Positions 39,571 through 50,932 of a stretch of 64,000 nucleotides of DNA are shown one piece after another. The notes beneath the pieces were generated by a model. The model was not told where the DNA came from. It was given only the letters and a program-made list of their open reading frames with translations, and searched no databases. How positions within the stretch are numbered: position 1 is the stretch's first letter; every line of letters starts with the position of its first letter. The position numbers and the translations under genes are program-made. The stretch is from positions 496,001 to 560,000 of the forward strand of contig JASBNA010000006.1 in the NCBI GenBank assembly GCA_038087015.1, written 5' to 3'. This DNA comes from Cerrena zonata (taxonomy: Eukaryota > Basidiomycota > Agaricomycetes > Polyporales > Cerrenaceae).

Positions 39571-41180
39571 ATGCGTTTTAGCATCATGGTCACTGCTGTA
39601 GTAAAACCAGCTCATCGACACTCTTCTTCTGGAAACAACGCCGCTGGACATTTCTCCAGGCAAACAGAGGAAATCGCGAAGGATATCAGTAGTCTCGCAC
39701 AAAATGCGGCGGCCATTGATGAGTCCTTCGAGTTTGTTCTACGCCGTATGGAGAAATGCAAGACTCAACACCCCGGTATGACGAAGAAACTACGGGAGGA
39801 CTTAGATCTTCTGGTCGATGAATGGAAGAAGAATCACAATGCACGTCGGCTCTTATGACCGGAAAGTTGACTTCTTCTAACATTCAGTACAGATGTATCG
39901 AGAACAACTCTGGAAATCGTACGACTTGGCATGCAAGGCTAGTGTTGCTGCAGAAGGTGTGGCAATTTCTATAAGCTTTTATCATCAATTAATGTACAAT
40001 TACAGATTTTGCGGACGTTCTTCTTCGAGGTGTTCTGTTGAATTCAGACATAACTCTTCAAGAGAAGCAGGATGCTGTAGCAGACTATTGCAAGGTTGGT
40101 GATCTAGCGCATTTTATGCATGAAGTAATGACTTACTTGCGTCCAGAAAGTGGATAGTGATATACTCGGGGCAGCCGAATTAGTGGACGGTTTCAAACAA
40201 TTGTTGTATCAGGTTGAATCCTTTAAAGAGCAGTGGAAAGACGTTGTCCGTCAAAACGACATTTCTCTTAGCACGGGCCAGATCAAAGCTATTGACAAGG
40301 AAATCGTTACTTTGCGAAACAAAATAGAGAGGTAAGTGATAGACGTCACTCTCATACGGTACGAAAACTCAATGGGCGGGATACGGCTAGGTACCAGAAT
40401 GAGGTAAGGGATAACGACCAGATAGGCAGGGACCACTCTCATCTCGGAACATCTATAGCTCACAAACAACTCGAGCCCGGAGTCCTTATCGCTTGCCTCG
40501 CACGCCGTCCGTCTCATATGCAAGATTTGCCCAGGATGGTCTCAGTCGAATGTATGTCATTTTTGGTAATATTTCATAGTACTACAATTTACAACGACGT
40601 TCGATATAGGCTTCAAAATTAGAGATGTTATCAGAGCTTCGTTCGGCGCAGAGTGACAATATTCCCGGTAATTCCGATTCGAGCTAGGATATTGAGATTC
40701 GACTATTCTAAAGTCCATCTTTCCAGCTTTCCAGCAACAGCTGCAGACTCTCATGGAGAAAAGGAAGAAGAAACAGGCCAAATTAGCGGCTTGGCATGCA
40801 CTGGATGTATGCTTTGACGAATCCCAATACGACATCGATAATGTCAAAGGAAGGCTGTGTCAATTTTCCAAAGTTTGGGTTGCGGTACGAGCCTCCGTTA
40901 ATCATTATTTTACACCTCTTCTCACTTGCGAACCATGCCCCATCAGATTAGAGGTGATTTATACTGCGTACAGAATTTCCTGCAGGAAGCCGCCAATAAT
41001 CATGGAAAGGTAAGACCTGAGTCTTGTATTCTGACCTTCTCGAGCGTTGAATGTTTCATCTAGCTATCGATTATGTTCCAACAGCGAATACAGAAAGCTT
41101 GCAACATCTACAAACTCTTAGCTGACATTTTCAGAGCATATGAACGTGCTATCGATGTGCCGACTCGACTGGAACGGTGA
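39571..41180 (+). CDS. Unrecognised all-helical protein, array copy 3
   Basis: Third tandem paralogue. The N-terminal exon has EEIAKDISSLAQNAAAIDESF, then RRMEKCKTQHPG and KLREDLDLLVDEWKK. The next exon contains QLWKSYDLACKASVAAEG, then LVDGFKQLLYQVESFKEQW and IKAIDKEIVTLRNKIE. The final exons show DIDNVKGRLCQFSKVWVA and a YKLLADIFRAYERA end, stopping at 41178-41180. The equivalent C-terminal end in copies 1 and 2 is LAVILREY. The start may be 39571 or 39586. Sequence identity among copies is modest, so the duplications are not recent. Confidence 0.55.
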
Positions 41181-42788
41181 GACTGAGGTCTCATGTTTTC
41201 CCCTTCTTCTCTTCCCTACCTTTCATTTGATTCAAAGCCTCCGCCATACTGGCGTATATTGTATTCACTTCACCTGGCAGTGACTAACCATATATATTGA
41301 TATTGTGCTCTCCTCATTCGTGAAGCCCGAAGCGGCCAGTCTCCGAGTTCCGCGGGAAATCTGCCAGGTACCTACCTCTTCTGCGACATTCAATTTCACA
41401 ACATGGCTACAGCATGGTATATATCTCTTCTTAGCTTAGATGATAGATCTCGTACTCATTCTCCGACTCGGAAATGGCTGCGCGAAACGATCGATCTTCT
41501 GAATACATGGAACCCGGTAGTTGTTTGTCACTAATGCGGTTACTGTTATTTCAGTGGCAGATCTCGGAGTGGAGTAAGGTTAAAGTTAAAGTAAAAATGC
41601 GTTTCACTCATGGCATACTCAAATGAAAGAAGTCGCTTGTAGCTTCTTCTGTCATTACAGCATGTTATCATTGGCTTGTAATGACTATATCGATGGGGTA
41701 GATGCGTATCTAAATAATGGTGGCTGATGAGTCGTGTTTCTTGATTGGCATAGATATGTGTCCTTTGTCTTCTAACACCACTCTTGACGCAGTATCTTTG
41801 GGCACTATGATAGTGCTGAACCCATGGTTGGTCACACTTGCTGAGGTGATGTGATGTGATACATAACTTTTTGCTATCTAGATGCTAACTTTCGTATTCC
41901 TTCAGCGTGTTTCAATGATGCCATAACCCCGATGGGTCTGTGACTGGAAAAGAATATGACCAGTTGTCCGGGAGTAATCTCGTACTGCTCCCACGGATTC
42001 AGTTCAAACTTGAACACGTTTTCCACATATCAGCACTATGTTAGATTCAGCAGTCATAAGATACCTAGTGCGAGGTTGGTCATAAAGGTCCGACATTGCA
42101 TGCCTCGGGCACGCCGTTTTGATATTTCTTCAGTGACCAAGCGAAACTACACATTCATTGAATACAATACTTGCCTAAATGGGATGAGTGCCTTGTTTTA
42201 TTCTCCGCTAGTCGGAGTAATTCGTATTCGATAGCATACTCTCTTTGAATATGTACCTCCTCTCAGCACCTTGTACACCGAAGTCTGAGAGGACCCCAAC
42301 ATCATCTCGAGTACTCTTCCGTCTTCGTATTTGGGAGGAATGTAGCACCTGATGATCAGAATGGAGACTATAACGTCATCAATTATTACTTGAGGTCACT
42401 CCAAGCCTTGTTGGCATTGACTTCAGTTCAAGGCTGAGGCTAGAACAGGATGACTGCGGTTTCTTCATGCTCACATCTTTGGTTTGTCTACATCTGTCCA
42501 AGTGTCTTATGGCAACTAAGATTTAGTCACTTACAAGCACTCACAACTCCGACGCAGTGTTTGTGCCTGTCTACCTAGAACGACCTGGATCTATTTGAAT
42601 TGACCAGAGTTTTATCTGGAATCAACGAATTCTCAGACGCACCTTGTCGAAATCTAGGTATACAGTCGCTCCGTAGTGTGTCCGGGGGGCTCACACCACA
42701 GACATCTGAGAACTTTCCAGTGCAGGTTAAATAATCAGTAATCTCCCGGTCGCCTGTCGTTTTGCAGACATCATATCCTCATCGAAGA
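41181..42788. other. Region without a supported gene before acetate kinase
   Basis: About 1.6 kb. A 92-codon frame at 41956-42234 shows no family. The right-hand 500 bp probably include the acetate kinase promoter; I see no obvious TATA box. Confidence 0.4.
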
Positions 42789-44509
42789 ATGTCACAAGAA
42801 CCTCACAAGAAAGATCTTGTACTTGCCGTGAATAGTGGTTCATCTTCATTGAAGATTTCCCTATATCGTCTTGTACCGTCTTTTGATCCATCCTCATCGA
42901 GCCCTGCTTCTCTTCCGCTGGGAAAAGAACCCGTGGAACTCTTGCTCGTCAGCACGATATCCAATCTTTCCGCGCCTCCGGCATCACTTTCATGGAAGCC
43001 TTCCCCACACTCCACCCCCACTATCGACTTCGGTGAACTAATCAAGGATGCCAAAGTTGACAAAGTCGATTCGCATACCACTGCGTTCACCTATTTCCTC
43101 GAACATCTCCAGAACGCATCGGGACTAAATGAGGACTCGATAGGGAAAGTATGTCATAGAGTTGTCCATGGGGGCGACTATGTCGACCCCGTGGTAATTG
43201 ATGCTGAAAGTTATGAACACATCGAAAGGCTAAGCGATCTAGCACCGCTGTGAGTATTTTGTCCCCAAACTCTCATGTAAACTAAGATATTCATCGTATG
43301 TGATAGGCACAATGGCGCTGCCCTGACGCTTATTAAAGCTACCCTTGAGCATGTCCCTAATGCTACCAGCATTGCTTACTTCGACACGGCGTTTCACAAG
43401 ACAATACCTCCGCATATATCCAACTACGCAATCGACCCCGTCATAGCCAAGAAGCGCGGCTTGAAGAAGTATGGTTTCCACGGATTGAGTTGTGAGTACG
43501 CCTTCTTCTAGTACTTTATCAACTTCCATTCATTCGAGATTGACTCGGAAATTACCTGTAGACGCGTACATTCTCAGGACGCTGACAACCTGCTTGTCGC
43601 CTCCTCCTTCCCGTCACGGACTGAATCTGATCATCCTTCACCTCGGTTCTGGTGCGAGTGCAGTATGCATCAAGGACGGGAAGTCCTTTGACACGACCAT
43701 GGGTTTAACTCCTGTCAGCGGACTTCCGGGAGCTACTAGAAGTGGGGATGTGGACCCAAGTCTAGTATTCCACTGGTTTGGTAGCGAGCAGGCTGCGCAG
43801 GAACAGGAGGCAAAGAAGGCGGAAAAGGACGGAGATGAATACGACGAGGATGATCAAGACGGACTTATAGATGTTGGTCGTCTAAGTCATCAGAAAACCG
43901 CTGGCGTAGATATCCGGGTGACCATCGCCGAGGAAATTCTGAACAAGCGGAGTGGCTGGAAAGCTATCACGGGCACTACAAACTTCGGTGTCATTGTTTC
44001 GAAGATGAAGGAAGCTAAGCAAGATGATGTGGACAATCCGTTCAAGATGGCGTTCGATCTGCTACTGGATAGGCTCTTGACGTACATTGGGAGTTTTTAC
44101 CTCAAGTTGGGCGGGAATATTGACGCACTAGTCTTCGCCGGAGGTATTGGAGAGAAGAGTATAGAATTGAGGGAGGCTATTGGAAAGAAAGTGGAGTGTT
44201 TAGGATTTAATATTGACCTAGGTTCGTGGCATCTGACTTAGATTCCACTCCTGAAACTCATATGGCTCGTTTACGTTTACAGAGAGGAATAACAATGTGG
44301 GGAATATCCAGGCTGGGTTGGGCGAAGACAAGATGGCTGTTGAGATTTCGGTGGAAAACGACAAGAAGAAAGTCTTCGTTGTCTGGACTGATGAGCAGGT
44401 ACGTTGGTTGGTTGCTCTGTGTCCCGCTCCGGTGGTCCTCATAAGAGCTTTCTTAATATAGCTCGAAATGGCCAAGGAATGCGCCTTTGAGCCCAAATTC
44501 TGGCAATAG
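42789..44509 (+). CDS. ACK: Acetate kinase
   Basis: ASKHA-fold kinase that interconverts acetyl phosphate plus ADP and acetate plus ATP; in fungi it follows phosphoketolase. Five exons (42789-43249, 43307-43491, 43562-44221, 44283-44398, 44462-44509) sum to 1470 nt, 489 aa. Signatures: [17 protein letters not shown] (N-terminal phosphate-binding), [58 protein letters not shown], and FAGGIGEKS near the C-terminus. An acidic insert (about 43800-43870, [14 protein letters not shown]) sits after the DVDP block and lengthens the protein beyond the usual 400-420 residues. An in-frame ATG at 42762 would add nine residues. Confidence 0.93.
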
Positions 44510-44831
44510 TGACGCCTCTAGCAATGGTTCATGACTTTCAGAATGGACGTTTGTATTATTCATTGAGAAGGTAAAGCAATAACGTATCACATAATACCTG
44601 TACAGTATGTATTATGGAATGGAGGTCATGTAGCACTTAGTTTCTTTTCACCCAGTCAGAAGTTCTAAACGTTCACTCAATAGTGTATTCATCAAAAAAG
44701 TCCAATCCTAGTGGATGCTAGTAAGTACCCAAATGCTACAAGAGAATTAAATATGTCCGTAAATAAAGTCAAAACAAATCATCAAATCGTGCGTCGTGCA
44801 TCATACATCATCCCATCACATATCATGTCGT
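44510..44831. other. Short convergent intergenic region
   Basis: About 320 bp between the acetate kinase stop and the end of the cupredoxin gene. AT-rich; no reading frame of note. It probably holds both 3' UTRs. Confidence 0.4.
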
Positions 44832-46792
44832 TCATGCATCCGAATATCTCTGCGAGTGAGTCATCGACTCGGATTCCTCAAAACCCTTGAAGGATGGGGG
44901 AACTGTAACACGCGAGTATTTCGCTCCCTTGCCTCGACGGCCGACCAACATCGATACGGTAACACCAAGGAGACCGAGAATGACAGCAGCCAAGAGACCG
45001 ATGATGATGTAGCTGTTCCTGATGAGGGTGCTATAGTTGGAGGAAGAATCAGAGTCGTTCTCGCCGAGAGCTCCGGTGACGAGCTTAGAGCCAGATGAGC
45101 TGGGGTTGGTCTTCAAGGCAGAAGGACATTCGTTGTTCCCAGTTTGCTTGCTTCCGGACTGAAACGATTTCAGTCAGCTAAAGATCTTTACTAGATAATA
45201 GTAGTTACACTTACGAGAGAGTAAGTGCAAACACCGGCACCCTTGTACTGACAGACGACGTTGGAGCTACCTAGATTTTCTGCGACCAAGGCAGAGCTGA
45301 CATTATCACTCAACGCACAGAATTGGCCAGCCGGTGCCTGCTGGAGACCACCCTGACCCGGAACTGCGGTAGGGCAGATACTGCCTCCGGAATCGAAAGA
45401 TCCATCCTATTGTTTTAGGACAGTCAGTTTCTCAAGCGATATCTTGAAAATGATATCCGTTACGTACTGCAATGTTGTATGTGCAAGTTCTGGCAGCATC
45501 GTACAGGCAAGTCACAAGTCCCTTCTGAGGTTGATCGGGGGTTTCTGCACGGAGAGGAGATCCGTTGTTGTCGACACTCTCACACAACTTCGCGGTTACA
45601 GTTGTGTTGCTTCCACCTTGTTGAATTGCAAGAGCCTTGAAAGCGTCGAAGGTGTTACCGGAAGCAGGAGGGTTAATGGCGAACACCATGCCTAAAAGGC
45701 GTGTTAATCATTTCCCATACACGCGGGTGTGATAAGTGAGATACTTACCCTTGCCACAATGGCCGGTCTGCTTGCAGTAGAACCACAGAGGCTTGCTGTC
45801 ATCCCCAACGAAGAAATCCATGGTAGGGTTCTGGCCCTGTGCGTCTTGATCAGGAGTGACTGGTTGCCTAGAATAGAATATGAACCCTGTACGGAGGAGA
45901 TTGAAAACCCGAAAACCCTTACAGCTGTGTGTCGAACAAGTTCGCGTTGGTACACGGCGTATTGAAATTAGATTGTGTCACAGAGTGTGCCTTGGGGTGG
46001 CTATTCCAACGGGAACGGGCGTCAGCGCTTTAGCGAAAAGCAAATTCGGCGAATAGATACGTACAACTTGAACCGAACAATATCACCCTTCTTGGCCTGA
46101 ACAAATGGTGGCTGGAAAACAAGCTGGCCAGTTGGTCCGACATCAACACTCAAGATGCTACCAGTCGAGGAAGGAGGAGGGGCCGTAGAGTTTCCCTGTT
46201 GGATGGCACGAGCCTTGAATGCATCGAAGGTGTTGCCAGTGTCGGGCGGGTTGATAGCGAAGACCATTCCTAACAATAGGTGTTCGCCGATCAGGGACCC
46301 TATATGGAACACATAAAGTAAGACAAACCTTTCCCACAGTGTCCGACTTGCTTGCAATAGAACCACAGAGGCTTGGTTTCGTCTGCAACAAAGAACTCCT
46401 TCGAAGGCTTTTGGCCTTGTGCGGCTTGTTCAGGAGTAACCGGTTGTCTGAGAAAAATGAGACTAAATTCTTATGCTCTCGGACCTGCGAATGCTCCCAC
46501 TTACAGGTCGGTATCGAATACATTGCCTGCCTTCGTGCATGGTGTATCGAAGCTGGACTGGGTCACAGAGTGCGCCTTAGGGTTGCTATTACGGGAGAGA
46601 TTAGTCTTTCCGTATATTTTACGAAAGAATGGAGACGTACAAGTGGAAGCGGACGATATCACCTTTCTTGGCGTGGACAAAGGGTGGGTCGAAAACGAGT
46701 TGGCTATTGGGGCCGACTTCGACATTGTAATCGGTTGCCAATGCTGAAGAGACAAGGCCTAGGATGGCAGCAAGTGCGAGTGAAGCTCGCAT
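44832..46792 (-). CDS. Two-domain cupredoxin surface protein with C-terminal membrane anchor
   Basis: Secreted or cell-surface copper-binding-like protein. Nine exons (46792-46641, 46585-46505, 46447-46329, 46269-46065, 46000-45923, 45867-45749, 45691-45468, 45406-45215, 45158-44832) sum to 1497 nt, 498 aa. A signal peptide (MRASLALAAILGLVSSALA) leads into two plastocyanin-like domains. Each has a KGDIVRF strand, a PKAHSVTQS histidine, and a WFYCKQ-x-GHCGKGMVFAINPP block giving Cys, His and Met positioned as type 1 copper ligands. A cysteine-rich segment follows (TCLYDAARTCTYNIA and VVCQYKGAGVCTYSL). Near the end a Ser-rich stretch precedes one transmembrane helix (SYIIIGLLAAVILGLLGVTV) and a short basic cytosolic tail. 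Confidence 0.85.
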
Positions 46793-47616
46793 ATCTAAGA
46801 GAGCTGTTTGGGAGACGTGAGATGCACTAGGTGAAGAATATATAAAATAGAGAACTAGACAGAAGGAAGAAAAAGAAGATGAGTTGACCCTGACCGCACA
46901 AAAGCCTCGTTTTATAAGGAATGATCCCTCTCCGAACTGTCCGGGTCCTATGCATGATTGCGTTGTTCAACCTGCATAACGGTAAAGGGCGGTCGTATAC
47001 TAGGGTGCGTGCCTATTACCTTAGTTTGAGACATAATGATGGGCTGTTTGAGCGCGGCCTATGAATGAGTCCTGTGCACATTTTTTCCAAACACCGCTCT
47101 ACGTAAGGTTTGGTAGCGCGGAACTTGGCAGGTGAGATAGAGAAGACGAGACCTGCAGGGTCCAATAGGGTTCGTCAGTTTGTTACTCACCGGGGTGATG
47201 GGAGATCTTCGATGTACCTGTGCATCGGTTATTGCAAGCTGGCGACATTGACCTGGCACGGTTGAGTACGCGCAAGCTTGGATCAAAGCAATATGTATTA
47301 GAAACAATGAGTGATTATTCCGAGCTCGCCACTAGCTGTAACAGGCTTTGTCGGACAGCTCGGGGTGCAGACACAATGGATGGAATACAGTGCGAAGAGG
47401 CGATGCGGCTCTTCTCATTGGCTTATACAGACTGAGATAATCGAGACCAGTAGCACGCTGATATCATGGATGGTTTAACATCATATGGTAAGAAGCTCCA
47501 AATGTCTTCGTGGCGATAAGTTCAACTTCAGGTTTAATCTTAGTACGACTCGGAGCTGGAGAAGCGAGAATAAAAAGTGTTTAGCGCCCCACGGCGCCAG
47601 TCCTTCATGTTTCCAC

Positions 47617-47660
47617 GGGCATGTGGTGTAGTTGGTTATCACGCTCGCTTAGCATGCGAG
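47617..47660 (+). pseudogene. 5' half of a tRNA-Ala(AGC)-like sequence
   Basis: The sequence begins GGGCATGTGGTGTAGTTGG, which is the acceptor strand, D-arm start and internal A box of a tRNA-Ala. It runs through an anticodon stem CTCGC/GCGAG with loop TTAGCAT, anticodon AGC. Immediately after the stem the expected variable and T arm are missing. There is no CATGCCC strand to pair with the acceptor. A B-box-like motif (GGATTCGAAACC) follows 25 nt later and is repeated downstream. It looks like a truncated tRNA gene or the head of a tRNA-derived short interspersed element. Confidence 0.5.
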
Positions 47661-47684
47661 GACTGGCATGTACAATTACACAGG

Positions 47685-47756
47685 GGGGATTCGAAACCGC
47701 GTGCTAGTAAAGATGACGCGGATATTTCTATTTGGCTGGGGATTCGAAACCGCGTG
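47685..47756 (+). repeat. Two 19-bp copies of a B-box-like sequence
   Basis: GGGGATTCGAAACCGCGTG occurs at 47685-47703 and again at 47738-47756. The core resembles the T-loop (B box) of a tRNA gene. The copies are 53 bp apart, just after the tRNA-Ala-like half. Confidence 0.65.
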
Positions 47757-48334
47757 TTGCGCAGAAATGGGTTTGGGACTTTTGAGGAAACGGGAATGGA
47801 CACTAACAGGGGCCATACCGTCCACGTTAAGACATGGGTGATCATGTTTCGATTTGCTTTTGTTTTCTGATCTTAACCTTGGAGACTTGAGCTTGAGGAT
47901 CCGCTGGATTCGTTGCACGCTTTTGTCATAACTTGAAATTCCGGTTTCCTGATATATCCCCCAAAAGGATCAAGTTCCTACATTTCCTTTTATATCAAGC
48001 TACTTTCCCTATTTGGTAAGTCTTCTGCATTCCGACTGTTCTCCAGTTGCTCTCGTTTCGCGTCGCATCCATCACACACGCAGGAGAAATGAGTATGGAG
48101 CTGAACTTGAATCATATGGGAATCCTTTTACTCTTCTGCAAGTTATATCTTCAGGTTGAACAAGGAAATTGGTCGGGCCCCGTCGGGGAAATGTACCGGA
48201 TTAGGAACTTGAAGCGCTCCGCCGGACTGCAGTGGGGAGCGAGTCGTAAACAGGTGTTTTCAATTCGTTCCCCTGCCCGTTGTCTAGCCTCAATAGCTAT
48301 ATGCGATAAATAACTGGCCCTCGCTTATACCATC

Positions 48335-50932
48335 ATGTGGTCTGGTACCCCCAGAATATTCTTCGTTCTGACCTTGGTGCTCAACTGCATTCTTTGGTCT
48401 CAGAGTCGATACGCTCAAGTCCAGGGCGTCCATTCCACCACCCGCGGTTCCTTGGCTCGCCGAAGTGGCTTGGATATCTACTATGGAGCTGCGAATGTTA
48501 GCTTGGGAGGACTTGAAGAGGACAAGGTATGTCGCCTCATTGATCGTCAATGAGGTATTTGTGCTTGACAAGGTCTCTTCTATAGTGCCATCCTATAGCA
48601 TTGCCTATAGAAGCTCAATGTCCAGTCGCCCAGGACTCATGCCCTTACTCAGAAACCTTCCTTTCAATCCCCTACCTACAGAACTACTTTTGCTCTAAAC
48701 AACATGTTCGACCCTTCATGTTCGCTGGTCTCATCGTCTGGCTGATATTCCTGTTCTCCACACTCGGGATCAGTGCTTCAGACTTCTTCTGTCCAAACCT
48801 TAGCACACTCTCACAGATTCTCGGACTGGACGAAAACGTCGCAGGAGTCACCTTCTTGGCCTTTGGGAATGGCAGTCCCGACGTCTTTGCAACGTTCTCC
48901 GCTATGAGATCGAATTCTGGCGGATTAGCGATTGGCGAACTATTGGGCGCAGCGTCATTCGTAACCTCGTGCGTCGTAGGGTCAATGTGCATCATTAAGC
49001 CTTTCAAAGTGGACCGAGGGCCTTTCCTAAGGGACGTTGGCTTCTTCACGGTGGCCGTCATTCTCCTGCTTGTTGTGCTTTGGGATAATCAGATTGAAGA
49101 ATGGGAAGCTGCGATGATGGTTGTAATGTACCTAATTTATGTCGCCGTCGTCATCGTTGGGTCCTGGTACGAGAGAAGGAGAGAAAGAATCAGGCAAAGA
49201 GATGCCATGATGCGAGACGAATTTCGAGAGGAAGACATCCCGCAGACACCGTACCGTGACGAGCCAGAGTGTGAGCGTTCATAATTTATCTCATGCGTTC
49301 ACTATTCAACCCTTTCTAGTATCACCTTCGCCAACAAACACGATGTCCTTGCAAATCCCATCTTCAGCTGGTAGGGCTCGCGCAATTTCTTCTCCGGGAC
49401 CTCCTCGTCTAGGCCTCGAGCTCCCACCAAGGCCACACTCCCGTGCTCCCTCTACACATTCTGCTCATTCATCACGAACGACCTCGAATGCCTCTCACCA
49501 CCGACACTCCTCCTCGCATTCCCACATCAACCACATGCCCTCCTTCTCCCTCATAGGCGCACTCGAGTTCAGTCGAGTCGTCTCGGAATTGCAACAGCAA
49601 TCCGCCAGTTCCACACTCAGTTTATTCGAAAGTCCTCTTACACCCTACCCAGGAGGGCATTATCATACACACCGGGGCTCAAGGCCTCGGTCACCAGCTG
49701 ACCCTGACCACGAGCGAGATCCATGGGATGCTGCTTTGCATGGTGTTCCTCTCAATGATCGATCCCCGCAAGGTCAGGTCCCGGCGTTGAGTGAGCCTCG
49801 GACGGAAGAGCTTGTGATGTCGGATGGGCAAACACCAATGATTACTATTACGCACACACCCGCGTCCCCATTGTCCGATGTTACTTCTGAAGCTCCATCC
49901 ATGCCATTCTCACAACTAGGCAAACGCCAGCGACTGTATCGCATGTTTTCACATACACATCATGTGCTCTTCCCTACTCTTCATCACTTTAGGTCCAAGA
50001 CGTTCTTGGGCAAGATTGCAGCTGTTTTCGCAGCCCCGGCTGTCATGGCACTGACACTCACCCTTCCCGTCGTTGTAACTGACTATGCCAGTTTCGGGGA
50101 ACGCGAAGAGAAATTGGGAACCGACGAGGGGCGGTTGATCGATTTTGAGGAGGAAGGTGTGGAACGAACCCTCATTGACGAAGACCACGTCGAAGAAGAA
50201 CTGAAGTTCAACAAATGGCTGATGGCCGTACAATGCATCCTTGGACCCTTATTCTGCATCGCAGTCTTGTTCGGTGAGTGGTTTATTCCGTGTTCAACTC
50301 GGTCTTCCAACTAATATCCTTTATTCACCATAGACGGAACCAAACATGAACCTTGGCTACTCCTTGCATCCGCCGTTATTGGTACAGCAGCAGCTATTCT
50401 TGTTGCCGTCTTTTCGAAGAGCGGCTCAAGCCCTGGAGCCCGTCTCACCCGATGTGCCATGGGTTTCATGGTGGCTATCGTTTGGATTATGGCTATCGCA
50501 GATGAGGTTGTCCAGGTTCTTCAAACCTTTGGCCTTATTTTTGGACTGTCTGATGCTATTATTGGCATCACTATCTTCGCCATGGGCAACTCCTTAGCGG
50601 ATCTAGTGGCCAACATGAGTGTGGCTGTCTTTGCGCCCATCATGGGTTTCTCGGCCTGCTTTGGAGGCCCGATGCTGAATATTCTTCTGGGTATTGGGAT
50701 CTCGGGGTCGTATATCATCAGACAGAATGGAGGAGAAGCATACCCGTTACATTTCAGCACCACTCTGGTGCTCACGGGAGCGGGCCTGTTGGGATTGTTA
50801 GTGTTGACACTGCTCTTCGTCCCTTGGAATGGATACTTCCTACCGAGGAGCTGGGGTGTTGTCCTCATCGTTGCGTACATTGGGCTGATGGCTGCAAACG
50901 TGATAGTGGAAATCAAAACTGCATCCTCATAG
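48335..50932 (+). CDS. Sodium/calcium (K+-dependent) exchanger, NCX/CaCA family
   Basis: Membrane antiporter exporting Ca2+ (or Na+/K+), probably vacuolar or ER. Four exons (48335-48526, 48586-49270, 49320-50273, 50334-50932) sum to 2430 nt, 809 aa. The two inverted alpha repeats are visible: FLAFGNGSPDVFATFSA with the ion-binding GNGSPD, and IFAMGNSLADLVANMSV with GNSLAD. Each is embedded in about five hydrophobic helices. Between them is a long cytosolic loop (about residues 290-520) rich in Ser/His/Pro and with an acidic end. An N-terminal signal-like helix (FFVLTLVLNCILW) and a Cys-containing lumenal segment precede the first repeat. Closest fungal relatives are the YDL206W/Ecm27-like exchangers. 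Confidence 0.9.

Larger units (their letters stand above)
46793..48334. promoter_or_regulatory. Upstream region of the cupredoxin gene and Na/Ca exchanger, with TATA elements
   Basis: Divergent promoter region of about 1.5 kb. On the minus strand a TTATAAA element lies at 46911-46917, about 120 bp from the cupredoxin ATG; a second AT-rich box (TATATAAAATAG) is at about 46835-46846. The middle holds the tRNA-Ala-like fragment. Frames at 46339-46830 and 47577-48313 are shadows or unconvincing. Confidence 0.45.

Noticed and set aside
46339..46830. 163-codon plus-strand frame
   Set aside because: It is antisense to the first exons of the cupredoxin gene and has no family.
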